Assembly (NCBI RefSeq): GCF_026151205.1
Contig: NC_087072.1
Coordinates: 5,752,084 to 5,816,083, forward strand
Length of the DNA stretch: 64,000 bases
Source: Bolinopsis microptera
Lineage: Eukaryota; Ctenophora; Tentaculata; Lobata; Bolinopsidae
Reading direction: 5' to 3'
The notes beneath the pieces are model-generated. The model was not told the origin of the DNA. It saw nothing but the letters and a program-made list of their open reading frames with translations, and searched no databases. Both the position numbers and the translations under genes were made by a program. This document shows positions 52,390-63,897 of this stretch, piece by piece. How positions within the stretch are numbered: position 1 is the stretch's first letter; every line of letters begins with the position of its first letter.

Positions 52390-52600
52390 GTTTTACATAA
52401 ACCCTAATTCCAACCCTAACCCTAACATAACCCCGAAGCTAACCATAACCCTTACCACAACCCTAACCCTTGACCATTGTTAATGATCTGGCCCGGCGCG
52501 CGCTACTTCGTAGCTCGTGCCATCGGGAAGAAAGCGGCGCGCGCTACTTCGAAGAAATTTAGACGAGTAACATCCGTCAACCCTAACCCTAACCCGAGCC
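52390..52600. repeat. CCCTAA-type (telomere-like) tracts
   Basis: Short interrupted runs of CCCTAACCCTAAC occur at about 52410-52470 and 52580-52600, and again at about 53335-53350, separated by GCGCGCTACTTCG phrases. They are interstitial and degenerate. Confidence 0.7.
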
Positions 52601-52639
52601 CTAAACAATCGAATTCATGTTTTACTAGCCTGTCACGTG

Positions 52640-53560
52640 ACCAAAACGGTTTTTTTGCCCATAACTCTCCAGGGAAGCATTTTAACCCTACGTCATGGGG
52701 GGTGATTCGGCATCAGCGTCCAAAAATACACCGATTCCGATCACTTTCATGCCCAAAGGGCCTTTTTACAAGAATTTTCTTAAAATTTGGGCGAGCGATT
52801 TAGTAGGATCGGCCTAGTATATATGTTAATAGAAATCGGCTTGAATCGATATATTTTCAAACGCTGATTCCGAATGACATAGTATAGGGTTAAAATGCCC
52901 CCCTGGCGAAAAATTGTCTCGATCACGTGATATGAGTATGACCATTGAATTAGAATTAGGGTTTTAATTCTAGCACATGCTTCAGTTATTATCAATTAAA
53001 GGGATTGGGTTCAAAGTAGAGGGTTAGACTTAAAGTTTCGAATAGTCATTCAGGGCCACCTATACTCTAGAGAACGTGTTAAAAAGTTAGTTGACAGTCG
53101 ACAGTCGAGTGTAGAGTGAGTAGACGTATTCTCGTCTAAATTTCTTCGAAGTAGCGACCTCCGCTTTCTCAATTCTCATTTCTATTCTAGATGATGATTA
53201 ATCACTCTACACTCGACTGTCACGTGACTTTTTCAACCCGTTCTCTAGAGCTGGTCCTGAACGACTATTCGAAACCCTGACCCTCTAATCTGATCCCAAC
53301 CCTAACTCAATCCTTAGCAAAAGCATATGCTGAAACCCTAACCCTAACGAGAAATTAGAATAACTTCCTTATACAGTCATATCACGTGATCGAGACAGTT
53401 TTTCGCCAATATCTCGTCAGGGGAGCATTTTACCCCTATGTCATGGAGGTGATTCAGAATCAACGTCCGAAAATACATCGATTGAAGCTGATTACAACTG
53501 TCGGGGCCCTTTTAGAACAATCTCGAAGATCGACTGTAGAGTGATTTAGTTTTAGCACGC
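52640..53560. repeat. large imperfect inverted repeat with a third direct copy
   Basis: A left arm of about 52830-53130 (TCTAGAGAACGTGTTAAAAA, then CAGTCGAGTGTAGAGTGA) is mirrored by a right arm of about 53190-53510 (TCACTCTACACTCGACTGTC, then ACCCGTTCTCTAGAG). A further copy of the right arm's outer part lies at 52640-52760 (GCATTTTAACCCTACGTCATGG versus GCATTTTACCCCTATGTCATGG). Confidence 0.75.
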
Positions 53561-53639
53561 TCGTCTGCTTTATTCTCGAAATATTACTGCCCGAGGCAAG
53601 TGCTGCAAAGTAGCGCGCGCCGGGTCAGTTCATTAACAC

Positions 53640-54319
53640 TAACAGTACAACAATGTCTCCTTACTTGGTCAAATTAAAACGAAGACAATTATTGTATTTG
53701 AAAAAAAGTTTATTTTATTCGGAATATGGAATAACATAATAAAAATAAGGTCAAAATTTAATATTTTGTTAGTTGAAGTAACTGATTAAAATTCAAACGA
53801 TAAAATAAGATTTCAATTCTGAAACAACTGAATAGAAATTTATTCGATAAGTGTTCCTTTATTTGATTAAAAAACAAAATTCAAAATAGCATGTGCTTTC
53901 ATTAAAAAACGGTTACCTTGGTTAAAAATTAGAAGACCGAGAACGCTAAGAGTAAGGTAAGTATAAAAGGGGTAACACTATTGATAAATTGATTTAATTC
54001 ACTCGTTGGTGGTTGGTGTCATAGAATGTAAATATCAGAAAGCTGAATAAGATTAATTAGCATGCGATAAAATGCCAATAAAGCATCGAGTCATCAATGG
54101 CGAAATGAAGCTTTGAACAATTTAAATAAATGCTTATAAAGCACTCCACAATGGGGGACGTGTGATTAATTTGATAAAATAACAAAATTGATAAAAACTT
54201 TAAAACTCGCTAATTATAGCATTAACATTAATTGCATTGTCATGGTTAAAAATAGCTGCTGACGTGGTAAGATTGATAGTGTCCTGACAGATAATCATTC
54301 AATGATTCATTGATCGGAA
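53640..54319. other. AT-rich 3' flank of the BTB gene
   Basis: No coding frame. It is probably the 3' UTR and terminator of the minus-strand BTB gene; AATAAA-like strings are too common here to choose one. Confidence 0.4.
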
Positions 54320-56202
54320 TTACTTGTTGATCTGCAAACAAACAACCTTGAATTTGTTGTCTATCTTAACTAGCGTAACTATATCCTTGAAGTCGGTGGT
54401 GATTAGGGACACTAACGCAGTGAACCTCATGCTGGTTTTGACCCGTATGAACCAGTGGAAGACAGAGTTGGAGTGGTAATGTTCAGGTAACCTCAACCCA
54501 GGTCGGGGAACAACCTTCCTAAAACTCTCTGTCTTGAGGTCGTAGCAAGGGGTCTTGTTGACCAGTCTCAGGACCACCTCTTGTTTACCCTTTTTCTGGC
54601 ACAACTCACAATTGGCGAAGAAGCTCAAGTAGTTCTGGGAGCGGATCTTGCTTAAATCATCTGGGAGGGAGACAGACCACTGCAGGGCAGTAAACTTTGA
54701 CACTGATCCGGGCTTCTCGTCATCGTACGGGTTCCCGATATTGTTGGCAAAATTTCGTGGCAAGTTCAAGCCAAATGATTTCGACAAATGCTCCTCAATC
54801 ATAGACAAATATCTGTCTGACAACTGAAGAGGATCCATATCTATCAGGAGCTGGTTAAGAAGACCTTGCCAAGAACCAGATATAGTGTTTTTACTGCCAG
54901 TAACCCAACCAATTACCACTTCCAACTTAACGAACTCTGGGTACACGCACTTAGAGCTACACAAACCCTCAATATCAGATAACGAGAACTCTGCCCACTG
55001 GCTCAGGTTAGGATAGGACTGTGCAGCAGGGTTCACCACAACAGAAGCCAGCTTTGGAGGGGCAGGCTTATTCTTCTTTTTGGTCGGAGCCATCTTCCAC
55101 CCTTTCTGCAAAGCAGGGAACTTGTCGAAGGATTCGAGGCTGTTGAGGGACTGTCCTATAGAATCTGGTATCGCCCCTTCTCTTCTCTGTTTTCATCATG
55201 ACTACTTTTAAAGCCAATTCTTCCCTTTAGAGGCCGTGAGTTTGGTTTCCATTCTTTGTCATCATCGCTTCTCATTTTACTCATCAGAGGAACGAGACAC
55301 GCATCTCCCGATACTTTTGGACGTGTGGATGAACTGGAGGAACCCAGATTTAATTTAGGAGCTTTAGACCATCGCTCCTCGTTCAAAACAGGATGATCTA
55401 AGAGATGCAGTGGAGAGAGTAGACTGGAGAAAGGAGGTGAACAGTCAGGGTCTGGGGAACAAGGATCAGGTGAGGGAGGATCATATTCCTGACTACCAGA
55501 CCGACTAGAGAGAGATGAGCCAGCGGACCCGGCTGAGTGCTGACGTACTCTAGGGACTAGTTTGTCCAACAATTTCAATCTTTTCTCAATGTCATGGACA
55601 AGGAGCAGCCCAATCTCTTGGTAAAGACCCTTTTCCTGCAGCCACACGCAGCAGGGGCTAACAAGCTCATCAATCTGGAATGTAATTCCGAACTTTAGGA
55701 AGGCGATAACGTTGTCGTGAGTCATGGACACGGCCCCTCCATAGAGCACTTCTAGACACTGAAAATAAAGAGACTGTAATAATAAGATAGCCCACAAATA
55801 CCCACTCTACTGAGTAGTACCCACAATAAAATATATTAATAAGGCCAAGGGCTAACAAATAAAAGAAGGTTGCAAACGATTAAAAGAGTATACTTATAAA
55901 CTACCCATGCTCATAGATTGAAAAAAGAAATCAGCTATAGAAACATTGGACAGAATCTGGTTGAGAAGGATGGCAATTACCTGGTTTAATTGTGGGATCA
56001 TGTCCTGAAACCCGTCCAACACAATCTCATAGTTCTGTTTCAGTACCTTCTCTAAAACAGGACTACGAGCAGCTAGAATAGCGCCGCTACAACACACTGA
56101 GTTACCATCAATAAGAAGTAGTGCTGTCTCGTGGACTGGAACTTTGTCAAGATGGCGGATGTACCGGGACAGGTTACCAAGTGGAGATAGGGTTATCAAC
56201 AT
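54320..56202 (-). CDS. BTB/POZ-domain protein with Ser/Pro linker, one frame break
   Basis: Exon 1 is 56202-55981 (ATG at 56202; MLITLSPLGNLSRYI...DGNSVCCSGAILAARSPVLEKVL), spliced in phase 0 to exon 2 from 55758 (CLEVLYGGAVSMTHDNVIAFLKFG). Together they make a BTB fold, a protein-interaction domain often found in Cullin-3 adaptors. It is followed by a BACK-like start (CVWLQEKGLYQEIGLLLVHDIEKRL), a Ser/Pro-rich linker (PPSPDPCSPDPDCSPP) and a Lys-rich segment. The frame stops near 55156, but adding one G in the GGGG run near 55175 (plus-strand CCCC) would continue it into IPDSIGQSLNSLESF and an unrecognised C-terminal domain ending at 54320. This suggests one gene with a sequencing or real indel. 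The C-terminal domain family is unknown to me. Confidence 0.75.
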
Positions 56203-56339
56203 TGCCCTGGATTTAGAGGATTCAACTTATAACAGAGTAGGGGTATCATTTTAAGGAAAATAATCTGATGGTTTACTTAAATCATACCATGAAATTAACA
56301 TTAATACGCACAAGATAATTGATAGTGTTTTTTAACATG

Positions 56340-56430
56340 TTTATTTTCGCATACCAGGCAACTCAAAGCTCATACCAAGCTACTAGAGGCTCATACCAGG
56401 CTACTCGAGACACATACCAGGCTACTAGAG
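56340..56430. repeat. short tandem repeat, about 22 bp, four copies
   Basis: CATACCAGGCTACTAGAGGC and variants (CATACCAAGCTACTAGAGG, CATACCAGGCTACTCGAGAC) follow one another just upstream of the BTB gene. Confidence 0.7.
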
Positions 56431-56559
56431 GCCAAGATCAATTCGAATAGATTTTGCAATTCAAATTCCACTCAATTTCACTCTGATAGTGATACAATTT
56501 AGAAATCGATCGGATACCCGGCTATAGTAAGTAGTAAAGAAGGTGCTTGGACGGATATT

Positions 56560-57070
56560 GATCAGAAATTTCATTAATTTTCAGGAAAAATTCTCGAGGG
56601 CTAGGTCCCGAAAAATATTTTCGGCTCATAATAATCAGAGAAACACGAACACTGGAGAAAAGTAATTTCGCGGAAAACTTTTAAATGTTTGACTTAGACA
56701 ATTTTCGGTCCCAGTAATCCTCGATAAGTACCTCTGAAGGCAGAGCTCCCGCTTCCGAGCTCGCACTGCAAAGGGGAGGCCTGCCTTCCGAGATCGCATT
56801 GCAAGGGGGAACCCTCGAGTTCAAAATCGTATATCGAAGGGTAGGTCCGAAATTCAAAAATAGAACAAATATTTTCGGCTAATAATGATCAGGGTAGCAT
56901 GAAACGTGAACTAAAGTAGTTTCCAGAAAAACTTTGAAAAGGTTTTGACTTTAAAAATTTTCGGTCCGAGTCATCCTCAATACATTAACCTCTGAGGGAA
57001 GGGCTCCCGCTTCCGAACTCGTATTACAAAGGTAAGCCTCAATTCCAATATCGTATATTATGACGCAATG
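56560..57070. repeat. satellite-like repeat, left part (unit about 250 bp)
   Basis: GAGCTCCCGCTTCCGAGCTC, GGGAGGCCTGCC, AATATCGTATATC and TCGGCTAATAATGATCAG recur in order at about 56560-56830 and 56830-57070. Two or three further copies continue at 59490-60060, on the other side of the inserted element at 57343. Confidence 0.75.
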
Positions 57071-57342
57071 AAACTATCGGATTATAACTACGACGTATGG
57101 GGACTTGTCACCCCATGGCAACATTAAAATATATTGACTCTGTTACATCGTTTCCAGGTTTCCTGTTAATATAAAACTCCGTTACAAATTGAACTGGAAT
57201 TGGCAATACTACACCTTAGATCAATAAAATATGATAAAGTAATGTATAACTAGACTTAAGTAAAAGTTTGATAGAATATAGAAAACAAAATAGTGTACTG
57301 CTTGAAAGCTTATTAAACTGTGAAGTGTGAAAGAGAGGTTAA

Positions 57343-59373
57343 AGGACCAGTTAACTGAAAAAAAAGTTATCCTCATATTTTGACAGATTGTGACAAATAG
57401 CAAACTAAGCAACGAGTCGAAATTCCTAAATCTCTAACTGCTCTCTAACGCGTGTAATTAGCGTTTGTATTATTTTGGCGATGACGTCATAAAGTCCCTT
57501 GCGCGCACAGATGAGCTCGTGAGACTGTATTTTACAGGTAGAAAATGGACATAATACAATGTTTCTCCCCCAAATAACTCGAAAAGTAAGTATTTTAGGG
57601 TACATGTTGCTTCATAAGTTGTATATAAACATGGCCATTCTGCACAATTTGCACTCATTCAAAAATCTGTAGGGCCTTCATAGCCCAATTAACGAGCTAC
57701 CCATATTTTTGCATGATTTCTGGAACCGGAAATCAGTTTTTCGCCAATAACTGAAAAAGTAAGCACTTTAAGGCATATGTTTGTTCGTAAGTCATATATT
57801 AATATGCTAATTGCGGTTCTTTTGCACCCTGTCTAAAGACTCTATCACGATCCTATCGAAAATGGGCTCAGCACCCCGCCCAAAATGGTTTTTGGCAAAG
57901 TTCTCGGAAAGTAAGGATTTTAGGCCATGTGTTGCTCAGTAACTCCTATATAAACATGCATATGCCGCTTCGTTTAAGCCTATTTTAAAGTCTCTACGAC
58001 CTTCAGAAGCAAGGGGTCGGTTACGTTATTTGGTCAATATGGGCGTGGCCCTCCTGGGTTTTCTCTACGGTCAAAAAATGTCTCCAAACGAAAATCGTTT
58101 ATTCATACCTTCAGGAAGGTCTGTGCAAAGTTTCGTGAGTATTTGAACATTTGCAGGATCATTTCCATAAATGTCCATAAATGACTGGACTACACAACTT
58201 TAGAGTTAACTTTAGAGAAACTCATAAGTCATTTATCTCAAATTAAGCTGTTAGTGTCCATAATCAACCTGTGGCGACAATGTTTTACGTGAAATGTAAA
58301 AATCAGTAGTAATATAAAAAGTGTATTTTTAGATTAAAGTGCTAGCTCATAGTTTTAGAATTGTATAGATTAACGTTGGTCGTTTAGCCATCTAACAATC
58401 GATCGTGCCGTAATATATGGCCAGAGAATAATAGGGTCTTGGAAATCCTATAGTTTTTCAGTGGGTCGATTGACTGAACACGTTTGCACTTGGTATTTAA
58501 ACTTACCAGTAGTTTATTTATTATATGTACCGATGATAATGCAATTAGGATAACAACTAGGTAAGCCGTAAGTCTAATTCAAAACACACCGCACACCGTA
58601 CACTCCGATCAGTATTACTATTTGGTAGACCGGGTATTTTGGCGGGAATTCTGTTCCCACGGCAGTGTTATGATAGAAGCTACTTCTACTAATGGTCCCA
58701 GAGGAACGGCCGTAAAGTAGCCAGACTTCTTGTCTCCTGTACTGGCTGACACATACGGATTAAAGTTAGAAATTTCGCTATGATATAAATATAATTGCTC
58801 TCGGGATTTAACAAACTCCTACTTATCTAGATCCTTTCTAAATTCATTAGAGTTTCATGGACTGGGGAAAAATAATCGGTACAGTCTCCCTGCTTGTGTA
58901 ATTAAGCAATGAAAACAATCCAAAATTATCACATATGACATAATCATAATTATAAGTTGTAATAGCAGAAACTTTCTAACCGTACATTCACCCGCCACTG
59001 TTCAAGAACCTATACCACTGTTTAAAATCATGACGTTAGCACTGTACGTCCAATCAGCTATTCATTTAGTTAGGATGATAGCCAAAACTATAAGGATTTT
59101 GGAGAACTAGGGTAATAGTCATAATTCTAAAATTTGAGTGAGTTAAACGTGTTTTATTGACGATGATAAACATTTGCAATGTATTACGCTATGCAAGCGC
59201 GCACTGAGGGACTTTATGACGTCACGAGGCCACAGCTTATTATTGCAATAACACGCGTTACACGTACGCTAGAGAATTGGTTCTTTCGGCGATACGATTC
59301 TTTACCAGTTTGTCACAGCTGATTTAAATCTTAGCCAAATTGGAGACTACAAATTTTTCAGTTAACTGGTCCT
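57343..59373. mobile_element. 2-kb non-autonomous element with TTAA target duplication
   Basis: The left end AGGACCAGTTAACTGAAAAA is mirrored exactly by TTTTTCAGTTAACTGGTCCT at 59354-59373, flanked by TTAA on both sides (57339-57342, 59374-59377). Inverted homology continues inward in diverged form for about 165 bases, including GATGACGTCATAAAGTCCCT. A TTAA duplication is typical of piggyBac-type elements, but no transposase frame is present. The inside carries three degenerate copies of a roughly 165-bp repeat. Confidence 0.75.
57545..58020. repeat. degenerate tandem repeat, about 165 bp, three copies
   Basis: Phrases of the type CAAATAACTCGAAAAGTAAG, TTTTAGG.(A)CATGTTGCT and TATATAAACATGC recur at about 57570, 57745 and 57900 in the same order. 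They lie inside the TTAA element. Confidence 0.7.
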
Positions 59374-59489
59374 TTAACGTAAATAAAACTATTCCGATAA
59401 AACCAAAGAAATATCTCTCGCAAAAGGTAACATGCATAAAGAATTAGAAGGAGGCCAAACACACACTATAATTACATGAAGTCATTAAC

Positions 59490-60060
59490 TATGAAATTAT
59501 GCCAGTGTTTGAGGATACAGGCAGGGCTCCCGCTTCCGAACTCGTATTGCATAGGGGAGGCCTCAGGCCTGCCGTCCGAGATCACATTACAAAGGGTAAG
59601 CCTCGATTCCAATATCGTATATCGTTGTATCACGCGTCGTGACCCTCATTTTCATTTCACTTACCCCCACTATGGCCCCCAGTATCCTGGCGAAAGCCAC
59701 GTCGGCTCATAATGATTAGGGTAACATGAACTGTAGGCAAAAGTCAAAAGTGGTTTCCAAGAAAACCTTAATTATCTTTGACTTAGAAAATTTTCGGCCC
59801 AAGTTTAATTCGATTGATACGTGCCTCTAAAGGCAGACTCACCACTTCTGAGCTCGTATTGCATATGGGAGGCCTGCCCTTCGAGATTGCATTAGTTCCA
59901 TGGCCAATTTTTCACTATATTAATACGCTCAAAAAAAATATACCCGATTTTTTGGCTCTCTCTTTTCGATTCACTGAATTAATACAGCTTAAAAAAAGGG
60001 GAAGCCTCGACTCCAAGATCATATATAGAGGGTGATGTGGGGACTTCGAAATTGGGATAG
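59490..60060. repeat. satellite-like repeat, right part
   Basis: Copies of the unit seen at 56560-57070: GGGCTCCCGCTTCCGAACTC at about 59523, GGGAGGCCT, GATTCCAATATCGTATATCG, and TCGGCTCATAATGATTAGGG at about 59702, then a more diverged copy to 60040. Confidence 0.75.
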
Positions 60061-60863
60061 AAAACTTATAAATCTCGGAAATATTTTTCAGAATTGTTTT
60101 CAGCTTGGAAAGGCAAAACGTTTAGTACCAAAATTATAATATTTGTACTAAATTATGATATTTGAAAAACGAATTATTTTACAATTTTTACAAATTTTAT
60201 ACAAGGGGGGACCCTTGTGTTCGAGCTGGAAAATTGTTGAAGGTCGAAATACAATAAAAGGGCAAAAATTGTCTTTTTGGTGTTTGAAATGATATTTAGA
60301 TTCTAGATGAATATTGTATTTAAATTATTTCGTCCTTTAAGGTCAAAATATTGTAAGAAATTGGGTTTTTAAAATTTTTAAGTTTTTAAATTGCATAAAA
60401 TGGAGACTTTTTCTATGGAGAAAATGGAAAAACCCTTGAGTAATTTCCATTTTATGCCATTGCCATAACTAGAAATGTCGTACCAATAACGCAGAGAGAT
60501 AAAGAAAACCAGTAATAATAGATTAAGATAATAATAAGCTGAACTTGTGGGTTCAGAGTATTAAACATAGATTTTTTAAATTTTTAAATTCTAGTTATAA
60601 GTTACAATTATATTAGTATTTACGTTTTAAATATTATCGCGTTTTAATACAGAAAAAAAATGAAGTTATTAAACAACAAAATATGACCCAGCCATACAAT
60701 GCAAAAATGATTCGGCACCATGTTATTACTAAATACTAAAGCAATGTTGAAATAAATTAAATGAAATTCTGTCATAAAATTGGCTAATTATATTTGTAAT
60801 AATATGTACAGTCATTATATTTCGCCATCGAAGTTGAAAAGTTGCGGCCACGGTTATGCTGCG
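60060..60863. other. AT-rich spacer
   Basis: No coding signal. ATAAAATGGAGA and TTCCATTTTATGCCATTGCC at 60395-60470 echo the repeat at 2440-2560. Confidence 0.4.
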
Positions 60864-60867
60864 TTAA

Positions 60868-62072
60868 GGGGGGGGGGCCAATGGGTATTTTTTTGTGAAA
60901 CTTGATTTCGAGATAGCAGTTGACCAACAAACTAGGACCAGTGACCGAACTTTTGAGGGGGTCCCGGACCCCAACCGCCAAACGGTGCGCGCAGGGCAGC
61001 CACGCCCATATTTGGTCCAAATTAGGCCCAATTTAGCCAAATACCCTGTACATGCCCCAAACCCAGGTTTATGGTGCTCTACTTGTAGCTAGTGGTCTCC
61101 TGAACTCGTATATGAAATTTCATCAAGATTGGACAAAAAATGACTGAGTTATGAGCCAAAAACCATATGCCCATATTTGGGCATACGCACCAAATTTGGT
61201 AGATTTCGTCCCATAAATTGGTCAAATATCAATATTTTTGAATGAAACTTACTTTATATGAAAGGTAAGCCTAAACTACATATTCTCTGTAATTTATAGC
61301 TTTATATCTGTTTAAATGTGGATACTAAGGCGAAAAAACCACAAAAAATGAACTAAATTGCCCATATCTCGGTTCGCGATATTCGCGGAATTGATCTCAC
61401 CAAAATTGTAACAACTCAATCAGTTTTCAAAATTTTTGCATGAAATTTTTGGAATCGACTCGAAATCGCATTTCGACCTTATTTTAAGAACGGACTTTTG
61501 ATTTAGGCCTCAAAAAAAATTTGGCGGCCAAATTCCAAAATTATATTACAGAAATTCAGAATTTAACCGCCAAATTTTTTTTGAGGCCTAAATCAAAAAT
61601 CCGTAAAAAGCCTTAGTATCCACATTTAAACAGATATAAAGCTATAACTTACAGAGAATATGTAGTTTAGGCTTACCTTTCATATAAAGTAAGTCTCATC
61701 CAAAAATATTGATATTTGACCAATTTATGGGACGAAATCTACCAAATTTGGTGCGTATGCCCAAATATGGGCATATGGTTTTTGGCTCATAACTCAGTCA
61801 TTTTTTGTCCAATCTTGATGAAATTTCATATACGAGTTCAGGAGACCACTAGCTACAAGTAGAGCACCATAAACCTGGGTTTTGGGCATGTTCAGGGTAT
61901 TTGGCTAAATTGGGCCTAATTTGGACCAAATATGGGCGTGGCTGCCCTGCGCGCACCGTTTGGCGGTTGGGGTCCGGGACCCCCTCAAAAGTTCGGTCAC
62001 TGGTCCTAGTTTGTTGGTCAACTACTATCTCGAAATCAAGTTTCACAAAAAAATACCCATTGACCCCCCCCC
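60868..62072. mobile_element. 1.2-kb foldback element flanked by TTAA
   Basis: The left part from 60868 (a G run, then CCAATGGGTATTTTTTTGTG) is mirrored by the right part ending at 62072 (CACAAAAAAATACCCATTG, then a C run). TTAA stands on both sides (60864-60867, 62073-62076). The arms are about 465-510 bp and nearly identical. Only the left side has an extra segment of about 165 bp (61331-61496) before the centre. The frames on the two arms that both encode QQTRTSDRTFEGVPDPN are one sequence read on opposite strands, not two genes. Confidence 0.85.
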
Positions 62073-62409
62073 TTAATTTCTGCAATTGTACACATAAAAT
62101 AAAGATAAATCATACACTTAAAATATCATATAATTAATTTCTAATTAAATTGTAGTACATCTAAAATGAACTTACAATAAACCTAAAATACCACATAAGC
62201 CCCTCAGGCATCAGCTCATGCCATATTAATCAAACTGTTTCATCAGGTGACAGATTCATGGTTGATAGAAGATATGGATATCACGTGTGATATGAAATAC
62301 TGGATATTATCGCGTCGTACGGTTAAATCACATTGCACCAATGGTTTCAGCAGTCAAACATGAAAATACCAGGCTGCACTGTACGTATATAACCACATTT
62401 GCACACATA

Positions 62410-63897
62410 TTACATATTGGTTACAAACCTAGGCAGTTTCAAAAGCTCGTAGTCAATATTGATTACACCCCGATGTGAAATGCTACTAGGGTAGAAATCT
62501 TTGTAGCCAAGTTCAAGATCAAACTCTAGATTCTTAATTTTAAGAAATTTCGGAGCAATGTCATCGAAATTAAGTTTCCAACAATCACAATTGTTTCTAA
62601 TTTCTAACGAATTACACAAGTTTTTGTGCATCATTCTTATCCCATTTACCAACAGGGTGATCACATTGTTTCTATCTCTACAACTTTCTTTACACTTTCT
62701 TGCAGCCTCTTCAATGAAATTGTGCCTTTGATCAAAACCGCTTTGAACAGCCTTTATCATATCATACAACGTACTTAAGGTCAGAGTTTTGAAATTAGGT
62801 CCTGCGTGATCAATAAAAGTAACGATGTCGTCAACAGAGAAGGCGTATCTGGGCTCCTCTATCGATAATTCTTCCAAATTTTTCATGTGAGGAATGACTC
62901 GGCGGGATATAAAACTGAAACAATCAACCAAATTGTTCTCTTCATCGACCCGACTATGATTGTTGTAAACCACGCCGAGGAAAAGCCTTTTAAGAAACTT
63001 CAGCTCGGTAAGAGCAGCTAGCTTCTGGGCGGGAACTGCACATTTTGTTAAGTGCAATTCTTCAAGTAGTGGGCAATGCTCTGATAAAAGGCGTACTATG
63101 TCGACTCCATTGAATCTAAGATGATAGTTATAAGACAGATCGAGAACTATAAGATTTGGCATTAGCATCAAAAGTTCAGTTAGTTGTCGAGAGCACGGGG
63201 TATGACGAGCTAGAGGCAATTCTTCCAGATCATCCTCGCGAGGGCGGACAGAAAGAGAAGCTAGGAATACTTTCATTTTGTTAAGCTTAGGTAGATTATA
63301 GGTTTGCATATTGGTAAGCCCTTCTAGATTTGTCCCCGACAGATTCAAATACTCCAAAGTTTCAGAGAAATTCCTGAATACGTATTCTAGAGATTTGGGT
63401 TGTATGTTAACGTATCTGTAGAAAGAGCAACAGACAATGGGATTAGAAGGAGAGAGAGCCTCGAGAAGACCGGGCCCATCTTCCTCCCTTGTATCATCTT
63501 CCTCAACTTCTTCTTTCCGACACTCTTCCAAACTTAGGTATCTCAATCTTCTAGCACTACTGAGCATTTTGCGAAGATTGATCTTTTCAGGGAATGACTC
63601 TAAGAAGAAAGATAGAGCTTTCAACTTTGGAATAATCTTTTCAGCCATGATTTCGCACGAGCCTTCACTCATTTCCATACCCTTATCGAGCTTTAATTCC
63701 AAAAGATTCGGCATCATGCTAGCTAAACTGGACAAACTTTCAGCATTCAGCCCATCGGTGTTTTCCAGGGCAACCGTGGACAGAGTCCCACAATTGATTG
63801 AAACCACCGACATAATGTTACTCACACTCAACTTTGTCTCAGTTTTGGGTGACAACATCTCACGAATTTGGTCAATATTTAAATCACTCATATTCAT
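62410..63897 (-). CDS. leucine-rich-repeat protein, uninterrupted 495-residue frame
   Basis: The ATG at 63897 (MNMSDLNIDQIREML) opens a single frame to a TAA at 62410. Repeats of the RNI/F-box-LRR type are visible: NLLELKLDKGM, RLRYLSLEEC, TLEYLNLSGTNLEGL, NLIVLDLSYNYHLRFNG, LLEELHLTKCAVPAQKL, NLEELSIEEPRYAFS, NFKTLTLSTLYDM. No F-box, signal peptide or membrane segment is evident, so a cytosolic or nuclear protein-binding scaffold is likely (inference). An acidic loop (EEVEEDDTREEDGPG) interrupts the early repeats. An N-terminal exon beyond the window cannot be excluded, but the ATG is plausible. Confidence 0.85.
   Translation of the reverse strand: MNMSDLNIDQIREMLSPKTETKLSVSNIMSVVSINCGTLSTVALENTDGLNAESLSSLASMMPNLLELKLDKGMEMSEGSCEIMAEKIIPKLKALSFFLESFPEKINLRKMLSSARRLRYLSLEECRKEEVEEDDTREEDGPGLLEALSPSNPIVCCSFYRYVNIQPKSLEYVFRNFSETLEYLNLSGTNLEGLTNMQTYNLPKLNKMKVFLASLSVRPREDDLEELPLARHTPCSRQLTELLMLMPNLIVLDLSYNYHLRFNGVDIVRLLSEHCPLLEELHLTKCAVPAQKLAALTELKFLKRLFLGVVYNNHSRVDEENNLVDCFSFISRRVIPHMKNLEELSIEEPRYAFSVDDIVTFIDHAGPNFKTLTLSTLYDMIKAVQSGFDQRHNFIEEAARKCKESCRDRNNVITLLVNGIRMMHKNLCNSLEIRNNCDCWKLNFDDIAPKFLKIKNLEFDLELGYKDFYPSSISHRGVINIDYELLKLPRFVTNM

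Noticed and set aside
52390-52600. A true chromosome end at the CCCTAA tracts
   Set aside because: The tracts are short, degenerate and interstitial, with normal genes on both sides.
60895-62085. Two similar frames encoding QQTRTSDRTFEGVPDPN on opposite strands
   Set aside because: They are the two arms of one foldback element, read on opposite strands; there is no gene context.
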